64,000 bases of DNA from Robiginitomaculum sp. (lineage in GTDB: Bacteria > Pseudomonadota > Alphaproteobacteria > Caulobacterales > Maricaulaceae), in NCBI GenBank assembly GCA_002733905.1, contig NVXK01000001.1, positions 151,770 to 215,769 of the forward strand, read 5' to 3'. The translations under genes and the position numbers were made by a program. Below the pieces are notes generated by a model. The model did not search any database. It had not been told where the DNA came from and saw only the letters and a list, made by a program, of their open reading frames with translations. This document shows, piece after piece, positions 53,666 to 63,478 of this stretch. Every line of letters starts with the position of its first letter. Positions within the stretch are counted from its first letter, which is position 1.

Positions 53666-54585
53666 TACTTTACCTCGATCTTGTGGTTTGAAACTTTAGA
53701 CGTCAAATGTGAAATCAAGAAATCAGAAATTTTTGCCAGAGCCTGATCTGCCTCTGGTAAAATATCAGGAAACTGCTGAAACACATGGATCATGCCGTCC
53801 CAAACCTGACAATCAACCTCAATACCAGCCAATTCTAATTTCTGGGCAAAATCCCGCGCATCATCCAAAACGGTTTCTCTATCGCCCACTTGTATGAGTG
53901 TAGGTGGAAACTCGTTCAAATCAGCGTTTAGTGGGGACGCCAAGGGATCTTTCGGGTCATGTCCCGCCAAGTATATCTCAGCCATCCGCAAAATCATGCC
54001 TCGTTGATGAATAGGGTCGAGTTTTGATCTAGTTTCGTAGCTTTTACCGCGCGCTTCAAGATCTGTCCAAGGCGACATCAATGCAAGCATAGCAGGATAA
54101 GGAAGGCCCTTATCAGTTAACATAAGAACAGTGGATATAGCAAGATTCGCCCCTGCAGAATCTCCTATAAAAGCTATATTTTTTGCCTTTACTCCCTGCC
54201 TCAAAAGAGATTTATATACTTTAACACATTCCATAACTGGTGTTGGAAAACTATGTTCTGGAGCGCGACTGTAAGCAATGGCCAACCCTATTATTTTGCT
54301 TTTGGCACTGATCCTCGAAACCATCTCATAGTGTGAGCGTATCGAACCGACTTGATAACCGCCTCCATGTAAATAAATAAAGATGCGGTCTCTGGGAAGA
54401 TTGACATCTCCAATCCAAGCAACCCTGACCCCTTCAATTTCAGTGTAATCGGCCGACAAATAATCGTCATTTTTACTAAACAGGGCATCCCATCCATCGC
54501 GCATTTGTTTAGCCGTAGTTGTACGGCCCCAACTTTTGTAAACTGACAAAACTTGTTCTATCACCTCGTCTGTTGGCGTTCTCAT
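53665..54585 (-). CDS. HSL-family alpha/beta hydrolase (esterase)
   Basis: 306 residues. HGGGYQVGS oxyanion motif and the nucleophile GDSAGANLA mark the hormone-sensitive-lipase family; the Asp/His pair lies in GDRETVLDDA and WDGMIHVFQQ. ATG 54585 is used rather than a GTG 9 bp upstream that overlaps the SDR stop. It may release an ester or lactone intermediate. Confidence 0.85.
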   Translation of the reverse strand: MRTPTDEVIEQVLSVYKSWGRTTTAKQMRDGWDALFSKNDDYLSADYTEIEGVRVAWIGDVNLPRDRIFIYLHGGGYQVGSIRSHYEMVSRISAKSKIIGLAIAYSRAPEHSFPTPVMECVKVYKSLLRQGVKAKNIAFIGDSAGANLAISTVLMLTDKGLPYPAMLALMSPWTDLEARGKSYETRSKLDPIHQRGMILRMAEIYLAGHDPKDPLASPLNADLNEFPPTLIQVGDRETVLDDARDFAQKLELAGIEVDCQVWDGMIHVFQQFPDILPEADQALAKISDFLISHLTSKVSNHKIEVK

Positions 54586-54587
54586 CT

Positions 54588-55340
54588 TTAACACCCCATC
54601 CCGCCTGAAACACCGATTGTTTCACCTGTTATAAACCCGGCTTCATTTGAAGCCAGATACACGACGAGACTTGCCACTTCTTCAGGCGTACCAAGACGCC
54701 CCATTAACGTTGCGTCTTTCATCGCTGCTTCCAGTTTATCACCACCATGGTTTACCAGTGCAGTTTCTAATAATGGAGTAAGAACCGGCCCCGGACAAAT
54801 CGAATTGGCCGTGATGCCAAATCGTGCATTCTCACGCGCGATTGATTTGGTGAATGAAAGAACACCGCCCTTCGCCGCTGCATAGACCGATCCACCTTTT
54901 GACCCTTGTCGAGCCGCTTCTGATGAAATGTTAATGATCCGGCCAAAATTATTTTCTTGCATCCATGGTAAGACCGCTAATGTAGTTGCAAAGACTGCCT
55001 CAAGATTTATACGGAGCAAATCTCGCCAATCAGACGATCTCGATTTGGTGAAAAAAGCATGCTGATCAACCCCCGCATTGTTAACTAAAATATCAACATG
55101 TGCACATTTTGATAAACCTTGAGCTATTGCGTCCAAATCCATGAGATCGATATGCAAAAATTCCGCCGCAGTTTCTTCGGTTACCTTTCTGGCTTTTTCG
55201 GCATCTATATCAGCAAATATGACTTTAGCACCTGCAGCACACATAGCCCGTACAATCGCAGCACCAATACCTGCGGCACCGCCCGTTATAAACACGGTAC
55301 GGCCCGACAATCCAGTTGCGCTAAATATCCCAACACTCAT
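54588..55340 (-). CDS. Short-chain dehydrogenase/reductase
   Basis: 250 residues. TGGAAGIG cofactor motif, NNAG at residues about 87-90, catalytic Ser in NISSEAARQG and YAAAK. The Asp in FADIDAEKA suggests NAD(H). As partner of the Rieske oxygenase it could be the cis-diol or alcohol dehydrogenase. Confidence 0.9.
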   Translation of the reverse strand: MSVGIFSATGLSGRTVFITGGAAGIGAAIVRAMCAAGAKVIFADIDAEKARKVTEETAAEFLHIDLMDLDAIAQGLSKCAHVDILVNNAGVDQHAFFTKSRSSDWRDLLRINLEAVFATTLAVLPWMQENNFGRIINISSEAARQGSKGGSVYAAAKGGVLSFTKSIARENARFGITANSICPGPVLTPLLETALVNHGGDKLEAAMKDATLMGRLGTPEEVASLVVYLASNEAGFITGETIGVSGGMGC

Positions 55341-55343
55341 TGG

Positions 55344-56162
55344 TTATCGGCCTTTAAATACTGGGTCTCGACGATCAATGACCGCTGCTAAGGCTTCCCT
55401 AGCATCCTCAGTGCCTGACAAGGCTGAAACAGTTCTCGATTCTTCAGGTAGAGAAGTTTCAACGCTTGTTCCAATTCCGTTCCATAAAAGACGTTTTGTT
55501 GCCGCCAACGCTAAAGGAGCTCCAAGTGCTAGTTTATTTGCAAGAGCCATCGTCTCTTTTTCTAAAAAATTACTTGAGACAACAGTATTTACAATCCCTA
55601 AGTCTTTGGCCTCCTCAGCCGAAAGAGTAGGATTAAGCATGAATAACTCCATAGCTTTTCTAAACCCAACCAGGTTTTGCAATGTAACTGACGAACCCGC
55701 ATCTGGAGCCATACCAGCACGGGTGGCACCCGTCAGAAATTTTGCGTTTTCGGTCGCAATTACAAAGTCTGAGGCACAAACCAGCCCGAAACCACCTCCA
55801 CCTGCTGCATAACCATGAACGGATGCAATCACCGGAGCATTAAGCCTAATAAGAGCCCCTACCACAATCTGTAACAACGAGGTTGCTTGGCGTAAATAAT
55901 CCGGCATAGCTTCTTTTTTAGAAATAAAGACTTTTACATCTCCCCCTGCGCAAAAATGCCTGCCGTTGCCACGTAAAATTACAACTTGAATTCTAGGGTC
56001 CCCATGAATGGTCATAACGGCATCATAAAGCGTCGATAAGAACTCAACTGTCATGCCATTGGCTTGGTCTGGACGGTTTAATACTAACTCCGCGATTCCT
56101 GATTTATAATTCAGTAAAACCATTCCATCTGAAATGATAGCTTCCCATTTTGTTTCACTCAT
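55344..56162 (-). CDS. Enoyl-CoA hydratase/isomerase family protein
   Basis: 272 residues. GRHFCAGGDVKVFI and HGYAAGGGGFGLVCASDFVI are the crotonase motifs, and AGMAPDAGSSVTLQNLVG matches the 1,2-epoxyphenylacetyl-CoA isomerase (PaaG-like) side of the family. Between SDR and Rieske beta in the operon. Confidence 0.85.
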   Translation of the reverse strand: MSETKWEAIISDGMVLLNYKSGIAELVLNRPDQANGMTVEFLSTLYDAVMTIHGDPRIQVVILRGNGRHFCAGGDVKVFISKKEAMPDYLRQATSLLQIVVGALIRLNAPVIASVHGYAAGGGGFGLVCASDFVIATENAKFLTGATRAGMAPDAGSSVTLQNLVGFRKAMELFMLNPTLSAEEAKDLGIVNTVVSSNFLEKETMALANKLALGAPLALAATKRLLWNGIGTSVETSLPEESRTVSALSGTEDAREALAAVIDRRDPVFKGR

Positions 56163-56199
56163 AACTGTCCCCTTTTAAGGTATTATTCTGTATTAAAAA

Positions 56200-56700
56200 T
56201 CAAACTAAAAATGCTAAAGTGTAAAGCGCTTTGTCATTATTGGCTAACAAAACGGTTTTCTTTTTCATTTCAAAACCATCCCCTTTACGACGTAAATTAT
56301 AAATGTACCTACATGCCCATGTGAATTCCCCACGTAAGTTTGCTTCAAAAATAATAGAATTTGCCCTAGCTTCTATTTCTCCATTTTCAAGTGTAGTTAC
56401 TTCGATATTTGATGTCACACGACGCACCCCAGATTTTGGTTCTTGTGCATACCGTTTCCCAGTGTGAAATTGCCTAATTCTTAAGGCGATCCGAGAACGG
56501 TTATCGTAAATAATGGACATTTCTTTTTCTGGATCGATGTCCGTACCATTGGCAGGAATCCAATATACACCATCATCAGCCCAAAGAGCTTCCCAGGCAT
56601 CATACTCGTGTTCATCTTGAAGCTTTGCTTCATGAAAAATGAACTGGCTGACCTCGTGATGCAGGAGTATATCCGCTGGAATTATTTTGTTGGTTGTCAT
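56200..56700 (-). CDS. Rieske ring-hydroxylating oxygenase, beta subunit
   Basis: 166 residues from the ATG at 56698-56700, preceded by GGAGGAA. NTF2-like cone fold with LHHEVSQFIFHEAKLQDEHE, the YDAWEALWADDGVYWIPANG signature and C-terminal FEMKKKTVLLANND. Non-catalytic structural partner of the alpha subunit 2 bp upstream. Confidence 0.9.
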   Translation of the reverse strand: MTTNKIIPADILLHHEVSQFIFHEAKLQDEHEYDAWEALWADDGVYWIPANGTDIDPEKEMSIIYDNRSRIALRIRQFHTGKRYAQEPKSGVRRVTSNIEVTTLENGEIEARANSIIFEANLRGEFTWACRYIYNLRRKGDGFEMKKKTVLLANNDKALYTLAFLV

Positions 56701-56702
56701 TT

Positions 56703-57965
56703 CTATTCCTCCATCAATGAACGGTAATGGCGCCAAATGCCTCGTGATGGAGTTTCGTCAGTTGCATGACTAACGCGGTAACCATCCTCATCACGGTACT
56801 CCCGTTGTTCCCCTCGCCCCAAGAAAAGCCATTCGGGTTGCTTTGACTTAACACCACGCTGAGTACGCTCATACATTTCACTGTCATCAGCAAGTAAGAA
56901 CCCTGCTGGCCCAACCGAACCCATTGTTTGTTGCCGCATACGGCGATTTAAAACGGGAGCTCCTTTAAATTGTAAAGCGGTTACGTGCTGTACTGTTTCG
57001 TCCACAGCAACAGGTTGGATCACAAAAAGCTGGATTTCCGCAATAAATAGATTTGGGTAGATCATAGCATGAGGAGTGCCGTCGATCATGATTTCTCTGG
57101 CACGAGTATCCCCATAGGCAGCATTCATATTTTTTACATAATCGGGTAGTTTTTTAGGCGTTGTTCCAAACCATCGCATCGGTTCGTCAAACTTTCGAAA
57201 TTCAGGCCTAAGATCAACTTCAGTATGCCCATTGCCATAATCCCGAGTTAAGGCCGTGGATTTATTGTCGTATAACCCGCCAATACCGCTCTCTGCTACG
57301 CTGAAAATCGAACTGTGGACAAATGCGGGATGATAACCATCAGTTTCGTTTTCAACCAAAAATTTCCAATTGCTCCGTGTCTTGTGTTTCAGAAAACCGG
57401 CTGTCACTTCGATCTCACCTTCGGGAGACGTTAGGCAAACACGATCAAGCATTTCCATTGCGCCACCAAGATGTTCTTCTAAAGACGGCCCCTCCTCTGC
57501 CATAGACCCAAAAATAAACCCGCGATAACTCGCGACACGGGCAACTTTTGCAAGCCCAAGTTTTTTCTTGTCCGCATTGGGGTTTCCTTCATAGCCTTCT
57601 GGGAAGGCATATCCGACAAGGTCGCCTGAATTGGAAAAAGTCCAACTATGGTAAGGGCATGTGAATAATTTTGCGTTACCTTTTTGTTTTACACATACCT
57701 GGTTCCCTCGATGGGGGCACCGGTTTTGAAGAAGTTGGATTTTATTTTTTCTGTCACGTGTCATAATGACAGGTTGAGGCCCGATTGACTTCATAATGAA
57801 GTCATTAGTTTTTGGAATTTCGCTTTCATGCCCAACATATACCCAGGTTTTAAACCAAATTTTCTCAAGCTCTTCTTTGTATATTTCTTCATTATGATAC
57901 AGCGACCCATGTACTTGGTCAGATTTTATGAGAGTATCAAAATCGATTTTATTTTCTACAGGCAT
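56703..57965 (-). CDS. Rieske ring-hydroxylating oxygenase, alpha subunit
   Basis: 420 residues from the ATG at 57963-57965 (GGAG upstream). The Rieske cluster is CPHRGNQVC plus CPYHSW (C83, H85, C103, H106). The mononuclear iron site is ETDGYHPAFVH (D209 bridge, H212, H217), with a third ligand Asp in LADDSEMYE. It hydroxylates an aromatic or alicyclic substrate with O2 and two electrons. No ferredoxin gene is adjacent; the reductase at 31366-32601 may serve it. The substrate is unknown. Confidence 0.95.
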   Translation of the reverse strand: MPVENKIDFDTLIKSDQVHGSLYHNEEIYKEELEKIWFKTWVYVGHESEIPKTNDFIMKSIGPQPVIMTRDRKNKIQLLQNRCPHRGNQVCVKQKGNAKLFTCPYHSWTFSNSGDLVGYAFPEGYEGNPNADKKKLGLAKVARVASYRGFIFGSMAEEGPSLEEHLGGAMEMLDRVCLTSPEGEIEVTAGFLKHKTRSNWKFLVENETDGYHPAFVHSSIFSVAESGIGGLYDNKSTALTRDYGNGHTEVDLRPEFRKFDEPMRWFGTTPKKLPDYVKNMNAAYGDTRAREIMIDGTPHAMIYPNLFIAEIQLFVIQPVAVDETVQHVTALQFKGAPVLNRRMRQQTMGSVGPAGFLLADDSEMYERTQRGVKSKQPEWLFLGRGEQREYRDEDGYRVSHATDETPSRGIWRHYRSLMEE

Positions 57966-58050
57966 ATATTCTCCATTTCTAGTTACCATTCTCTATTGGT
58001 CATCACCCCAAACTAGGGTTGAGCCGGCTCATGAGTTTATTCGCCGTAGA

Positions 58051-59739
58051 TCACTCGATAGCCTTTAATTCGTTTCGTAAAATACCCCGTGCAATTACTC
58101 GTAAAGCAAGGACTTCTTCTGCACCTTCAAATATCGATAAAACCCGAGCATCGACAAAGTATCGAGAAACGGGACATTCTTCTGCGTATCCCATTCCCCC
58201 GTGGATTTGCAGAGCATCACGTGTGATAAGCTCCGCAGATCTACAAGCAAATAACTTTGCAAGACTGGCCTCCATTTGACCAGTTCCTGTGTTAAGCAAT
58301 TCTCCGACTTTATAAGTTAAATGCCTGGCTGCCATAAACCGAGCTGTCATTGTCGCTATTTTTGTTTGAGTAAGCTGATGCTCGGCTAGGGGAATTCCAA
58401 ATATTTTTCTGTCAACAGCATATTGGATAGATGACTTTAAAGCGGCAATCATTACCCCGCATGCACGTGCGGAAGTTTGAATGCGGCCTCCAGTCATCCC
58501 ACTCATAGTGTAATAGAACCCCCGTCCCAATCCAGCTTCTTCGCCTAAAACATTTTCATCAGGAACAAATACTTCATCAAATGATAAATCATAGCTATGC
58601 ATGCCACGATAGCCAATTGTTGAGATGGCCTTACCAGATAACCGGCCGCCCCCCTCCTGAGAGTACTCGAATGAATGTCCATCGTATTTGGGTTTATCAA
58701 CGAGAAAAACACTTAAGCCCTTAAAACCCTTCTCAGGACCAGTTCTTGCGACGACCATCAGAACCCCGGCTCTTCCAGCAAAAGTGCACCAAGTTTTTGC
58801 ACCATTAAGCGTCCATCCACCATCCACCTTGACTGCTTTAAGTTTTAAGTTCGCCGCGTCTGAACCATAATCAGGTTCTGTAATAGCAATAGCGCATAGA
58901 GGGTCCCCAACAGCAATTTTGGGAAGCCATTTACTTTTTTGCGCTTCTGTACCACCCGCCAGTATAGCCCGCGTTAAAATTTCTGGCCTAGTAATTAAAC
59001 TTCCTGCAGCACCAAGGGATACTTCCGACAAAGCTTCGGTAATTGCGATCATTGTGAGATTGTCTTCTCCATCATTTGGTGCTGACCCACCAAATTTTTC
59101 GGGAATTGATAACCCAAAAACACCCATTTCCTTCATATGACTTAGTAAGTCTTCGGGAATATCCATATCATATCGATGAATGTCTTCGGCAAAAGGAGAT
59201 ACAACATCCTCCGCAAACCGCTTGAACACTTCACGTGCAATATCTACATCCTCATTGGTTTCAATTTGGTGGAACGAATTACCTAAAGTAAACACTTCTG
59301 CGCCTACGGAAGCCAAACGAATTGGTAGACTTGCCGAAACCATCTCTTTATATTCAAAAGTTTGACGCAAATTAGCCAAATCATCAGTAATTTTTAGACT
59401 TGCTGAAATTTTTTCAAGACGTCCCACAGTAACAGGCAAAACATCCGCGGCGAACACCAGCGCGAGCTCCTTGTTAACGTCTGAACCATCTTTCCCTGTT
59501 ATTAATAAACTTTGTTCGGCTGCGCGTAACTCTGATGCAGCGAAAGCAAGCTCGTAACAATTTAATTGTTGGGCATCTAACAAGCTATCCCCCAAGCGAC
59601 CATTTTCACTACATGATTTAGCGAGACCTTTAGCTACATTTTGGAACAACTGTCTCAAATGTAGGACTGTTTTGGTGACAGAAAGGTGCCTTTCATTTAG
59701 CGCCTTACTGTCAGAACTATTGTTTTGAGAATATGGCAT
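58051..59739 (-). CDS. Acyl-CoA dehydrogenase with long N-terminal extension (methylsuccinyl-CoA dehydrogenase-like)
   Basis: 562 residues: about 160 extra helical N-terminal residues followed by a normal acyl-CoA dehydrogenase domain with CAIAITEPDYGSDAANLK, the AKTWCTFAGRAGVLM strand and the C-terminal ALQIHGGMGYAEECPVSRYF. The catalytic base is probably the Glu in IFEGAEEV. Such an extension is known for (2S)-methylsuccinyl-CoA dehydrogenase of the ethylmalonyl-CoA pathway. That pathway is not otherwise present, so a branched-chain acyl-CoA of this cluster is the likelier substrate. Confidence 0.85.
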   Translation of the reverse strand: MPYSQNNSSDSKALNERHLSVTKTVLHLRQLFQNVAKGLAKSCSENGRLGDSLLDAQQLNCYELAFAASELRAAEQSLLITGKDGSDVNKELALVFAADVLPVTVGRLEKISASLKITDDLANLRQTFEYKEMVSASLPIRLASVGAEVFTLGNSFHQIETNEDVDIAREVFKRFAEDVVSPFAEDIHRYDMDIPEDLLSHMKEMGVFGLSIPEKFGGSAPNDGEDNLTMIAITEALSEVSLGAAGSLITRPEILTRAILAGGTEAQKSKWLPKIAVGDPLCAIAITEPDYGSDAANLKLKAVKVDGGWTLNGAKTWCTFAGRAGVLMVVARTGPEKGFKGLSVFLVDKPKYDGHSFEYSQEGGGRLSGKAISTIGYRGMHSYDLSFDEVFVPDENVLGEEAGLGRGFYYTMSGMTGGRIQTSARACGVMIAALKSSIQYAVDRKIFGIPLAEHQLTQTKIATMTARFMAARHLTYKVGELLNTGTGQMEASLAKLFACRSAELITRDALQIHGGMGYAEECPVSRYFVDARVLSIFEGAEEVLALRVIARGILRNELKAIE

Positions 59740-59742
59740 GAC

Positions 59743-60894
59743 TTATTTCCGTCTGCCAAATATTGAATTTGCTATAATGTCTTTCATGATTTCATTAGTG
59801 CCACCATAAATTTTTTGCGCGCGGGCATCGGTCCAGGCACGGGCTATTTCGTATTCCTGCATAAAGCCATAACCACCGTGAAGCTGTACGCATTCATCCG
59901 CAACTTTGCATTGGAGATCACTACACCAGTATTTTGCCATTGACGCGGTCTCACCGTCTAGCTCACCCTTGAGTTCAAGTTCCATACATCTATCAATGAA
60001 TACGCGGCCAATTTGGACTTCTGAAGTTAACTCAGCCATTTTAAAACGGGTATTTTGAAAGTCGCTAACATGTTTACCAAATAGCGCACGTTCAGAAACG
60101 TAGTTTTTTGTAAGATTGAGGGCATATTCAGCACAAGAAATCGCCATAAGGCCTATTTGCAACCGCTCCCAGGGCAAGTCTTGCATGCAATGGATAAAAC
60201 CTTGGTTTTCTACGCCAAGAAGGTTTTCAGCGGGAACTATCACATCATTAAAGAATAACTCTGCGGTATCTTGGGCTCGCAAACCTACTTTTTTTAGTTT
60301 TTTGCCTTTCTCAAATCCGTCCATATCGGAATCTACAAGGAATAAGCTTATGCCCTTTGCACCTAAGTCTTTATTGGTTTGAGCGACTACAACTACAACT
60401 CCGCTATGGAACCCATTTGTGATGAATATTTTTGAACCATTTAAAACGTAGTTGTCTCCTTGTTTTACAGCTCGAGTACGAACCTTTTTTACATCAGAAC
60501 CTGCCCCAGGCTCACTCATAGCAAGCGCGCCAATCCGTTCACCCGATGCCATTTCTGGCAAGTATTTACTTTTAAGATAAGAAGACCCATAAGTCTGGAT
60601 ATACCGAGCAACAATATCTGAATGCATAGCCATAGACAGTCCCAAACCGCCTAATGGTCCAAGCTCTTCCAACAAAATCATAGAGTACAGTTTATCCGCT
60701 CCCGCTCCTCCATATTCCTCAGAGATCGTAGGGCACAAAAAACCATATTCCCCACACTTTTTCCAGATATCTGTTCCGGTGTCTTCCTGCTCTTCCCAGC
60801 GTGCTAGATTAGGGTGAACTTCCTTCTCTGCAAATTTTTGAACGGCGGAACGGAACAATTCATGCTCCTCGCTAAATAAACTTCTAGGTATCAT
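59743..60894 (-). CDS. Acyl-CoA dehydrogenase
   Basis: 383 residues, standard length. FAD-binding and signature motifs are LAMSEPGAGSDVKKVRTRAV, FITNGFHSGVVVVVAQTNK and QLHGGYGFMQEYEIARAWTD; the catalytic Glu is in YGGTNEI. First oxidation step of a CoA-ester beta-oxidation. 3 bp from the neighbouring dehydrogenase and overlapping the SDR. Confidence 0.95.
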   Translation of the reverse strand: MIPRSLFSEEHELFRSAVQKFAEKEVHPNLARWEEQEDTGTDIWKKCGEYGFLCPTISEEYGGAGADKLYSMILLEELGPLGGLGLSMAMHSDIVARYIQTYGSSYLKSKYLPEMASGERIGALAMSEPGAGSDVKKVRTRAVKQGDNYVLNGSKIFITNGFHSGVVVVVAQTNKDLGAKGISLFLVDSDMDGFEKGKKLKKVGLRAQDTAELFFNDVIVPAENLLGVENQGFIHCMQDLPWERLQIGLMAISCAEYALNLTKNYVSERALFGKHVSDFQNTRFKMAELTSEVQIGRVFIDRCMELELKGELDGETASMAKYWCSDLQCKVADECVQLHGGYGFMQEYEIARAWTDARAQKIYGGTNEIMKDIIANSIFGRRK

Positions 60895-61739
60895 GACGCC
60901 TGTTTCCCATTTTGTTTAATAATTTTTTTATGCACAGCATTTGATATAAATTCGATGGTTAATGTACGAAGGAAAAATGACTGCACACTAAGAAAGAGTG
61001 TTGGAACAATTACGATCCGGCCTTTGAACAATCCCGTAATCCCCGCCTTAGCAACGGTTTTTGGAGAAGCAATAAAAGCTGAAGCAAACTTACGCATGCC
61101 ACGCGCAGACACGTCATCAATTTCCGCTGTATCTAAAAAATTCGACTCTGTTGTACCTGGACACAAACAACTTACCTGAACGCCGAATTCACCAAGTTCC
61201 CGTGCGATTCCAACACTAAATGAAATCACATAAGCTTTAGTTCCGCTATAAGCGCTAAAAAAGGGTGATGAAGAAAACCCGACTAAAGAGGCAACATTCA
61301 AGATGTATCCATTCCCACGAGCCTTCATTTCTTTCCCGAAGAACAAACACAATTTAGTCATGAGAAGGTTATTCAAAAGCAACATATCTGTCATGACCTC
61401 TGCGGACTGTAAGACATGCTCCCCCATCTTTCCGAAACCTACATTATTTACAAGAACATCAACCTTTATGCCCATGGATTTACATTCCGAATAGAGCGTC
61501 TCTGCCGCTTCCGGCTTAGAGAGATTCATCACTATGGATTTATAATTCAATTTTGGAAACTGGGATTTGAGATCACGGCCTAATTTGTAAAGTTCGGGTT
61601 CCAGTCGATCAACGGCAATTATATCATACCCTTTTGAAGCGAGCTCTAAAACCAATGCTCGTCCAATTCCGCCTGCCGCGCCCGTTACTAACGCCGCGCC
61701 GTTCGAAGGCTTGTTTTTTGTTGTTTTCACCACACCCAT
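60891..61739 (-). CDS. Short-chain dehydrogenase/reductase (DltE-like)
   Basis: 282 residues. TGAAGGIG, NNVG, Ser in NVASLVG and YSGTK active site. The long hydrophobic C-terminal region (IVIVPTLFLSVQSFFLRTLT) suggests membrane association, as in some lipid-acting SDRs. Its stop overlaps the dehydrogenase start by 4 bp. Confidence 0.85.
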   Translation of the reverse strand: MGVVKTTKNKPSNGAALVTGAAGGIGRALVLELASKGYDIIAVDRLEPELYKLGRDLKSQFPKLNYKSIVMNLSKPEAAETLYSECKSMGIKVDVLVNNVGFGKMGEHVLQSAEVMTDMLLLNNLLMTKLCLFFGKEMKARGNGYILNVASLVGFSSSPFFSAYSGTKAYVISFSVGIARELGEFGVQVSCLCPGTTESNFLDTAEIDDVSARGMRKFASAFIASPKTVAKAGITGLFKGRIVIVPTLFLSVQSFFLRTLTIEFISNAVHKKIIKQNGKQAS

Positions 61740-61744
61740 ATCCC

Positions 61745-63271
61745 CTATTGATAGGTTTCTGCTATTTGTTTTTTGTACAATTTCCCATTATCAAGGCGCG
61801 GCAAGGACGGGTCAAAGGAGATGCTGCGTGGCCGTTTTATTTTTGACAATTTTCCAACACACCACTCTTGCAAAGACCTCTCAAGCTCATCCGCGTTAAA
61901 ACCCACAACCGATGGCTGGACAACAGCCTTTATTTCTTGCCCGAAATCTGCATTTGGGATCCCGAAAACTGCTACGTCGGCTACATCAGGATGCATGATA
62001 AGAATATTCTCTATTTCTTGAGGGTAAATATTCACCCCGCCCGAAATAATCATAAAGTGTTTCCTATCTGACAGGTACAAAAACCCGGCATCATCAACAT
62101 AACCAATATCACCAACCGTCACCCAACCATTTAGATTTCGGGTTTCGGCTGTTTTTTCGGGTTCTTTATAATATTCAAAATTTAATGCTGGATTCTCAAA
62201 ATATACTTCGCCAACTTCATTTGGGCCAAGCTCAGATCCTTCTTCGTCCATAATATGGATCGAGCACCCAAGCGGGAAGCCAACAGAGCCCGGATGCTCC
62301 AACCACTGTGCGGCAGACAATAAGGTCGCGCCTGCATTTTCAGTGGAACTATAATACTCAAAAACAATTTCCCCCCACCAATCGATCATTTGCCTTTTGA
62401 CCTCAACTGGACATGGCGCCGCAGCGTGTATAGCAATTTTCAATGAGCTCAAGTCGTAAGAATTTCGTATCTGCTTATCTAATTTCAACATTCTAATAAA
62501 CATAATTGGCACAAATTGGGCGGTCGTAATTTTCCATTTTTCAATTAAGGCCAATGATTGCTCCGCATCGAAACTCTCCATGATAATAGACGTCCCGCCC
62601 TGAAACATAACGAGCTGGTTAAAAATAAGAGGGGCGGCATGATAAAGTGGCGCAGGAGATAGATATACCGTTTCCGAATTGATACGAAAAAAATCTCTAA
62701 GTGCAGCCATACCAGGCTCCATATAGTCAATATCCCGTCCGGGCATCCAGGTCGGGTAAACCCCCTTAGGTGAACCAGTGGTACCCGAAGAATACAACAT
62801 ATGGACGCCCGCACTCTCGTCTACAGCAGCGACAGGTGACAAACCTTGAATGGAGTTCTCCCATGATTGAAAGCCATCAGCCTCACCCAAAACTATATAT
62901 TTTTCCAGTTTACGATCAAAACCCTTCAATGCAGCTTGTGCGGTATTTCTACAGGCAGCAGAGGTAATCAGTACCTTTGCATCGCAATTGGTCAATATGT
63001 AGCTAACTTCGGCTGCCTCTAAGTGCGAGCTAATAGCCGTAAATATTAAACCTGAACGTTGAGCTGCCCAAACAATTTCAAAAAACCTAGCATTGTTTTC
63101 CATAAACAAGGCAATATGATCACCAGGCATGAGCCCTAGCTGCTTAAATAACTCGCCACCTTGTGCAGATCGTTGATCTAAATTCCGGTAAGTTACAACT
63201 TCACCACTCCCCGCCATAATATATGCAGGTTTATTAGGTGTAATTTGGGCGTGTGAGGAAGGATGGTTCAT
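61745..63271 (-). CDS. Acyl-CoA synthetase (AMP-forming), FadD-like
   Basis: 508 residues. LYSSGTTGSPKGVYP (A3), FEYYSSTENAG (A5), GWVTVGDIGYVDDAGFLYL (A7), DRKHFMIISGGVNIYPQEIE (A8) and LDNGKLYKKQ (A10 Lys). Activates a carboxylic acid, presumably the product of the hydroxylase, alcohol and aldehyde steps. 5 bp from the SDR. Confidence 0.9.
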   Translation of the reverse strand: MNHPSSHAQITPNKPAYIMAGSGEVVTYRNLDQRSAQGGELFKQLGLMPGDHIALFMENNARFFEIVWAAQRSGLIFTAISSHLEAAEVSYILTNCDAKVLITSAACRNTAQAALKGFDRKLEKYIVLGEADGFQSWENSIQGLSPVAAVDESAGVHMLYSSGTTGSPKGVYPTWMPGRDIDYMEPGMAALRDFFRINSETVYLSPAPLYHAAPLIFNQLVMFQGGTSIIMESFDAEQSLALIEKWKITTAQFVPIMFIRMLKLDKQIRNSYDLSSLKIAIHAAAPCPVEVKRQMIDWWGEIVFEYYSSTENAGATLLSAAQWLEHPGSVGFPLGCSIHIMDEEGSELGPNEVGEVYFENPALNFEYYKEPEKTAETRNLNGWVTVGDIGYVDDAGFLYLSDRKHFMIISGGVNIYPQEIENILIMHPDVADVAVFGIPNADFGQEIKAVVQPSVVGFNADELERSLQEWCVGKLSKIKRPRSISFDPSLPRLDNGKLYKKQIAETYQ

Positions 63272-63307
63272 AGCAAGATTCTCTTTTCAATATTTAATCA
63301 GGGCTTA

Positions 63308-63478
63308 TTAGGAGAATTCATCGATAAGGTCGTAGTCGTCCTTCATCGCTCCACAATCAGGACACATCCAATCATCGGGCACATCCTCCATCAGCGTTCC
63401 AGCCGCAATCCCTTCATCAGGATCACCTATCGCCTCATCATAAATATGATTACAATATCGACATTTCCACTTACGCAT
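63308..63478 (-). CDS. Rubredoxin
   Basis: 56 residues. MRKWKCRYCNHIYDEAIGDP begins with the first C-x-x-C, GTLMEDVPDDWMCPDCG ends with the second C-x-x-C, and the YDEA...G-x-P...W-x-CPDCG pattern is full rubredoxin. The ATG overlaps the last 8 bases of the desaturase-like gene, so translation is coupled. It would carry electrons to that di-iron enzyme, as in AlkB/AlkG systems. Confidence 0.95.
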   Translation of the reverse strand: MRKWKCRYCNHIYDEAIGDPDEGIAAGTLMEDVPDDWMCPDCGAMKDDYDLIDEFS

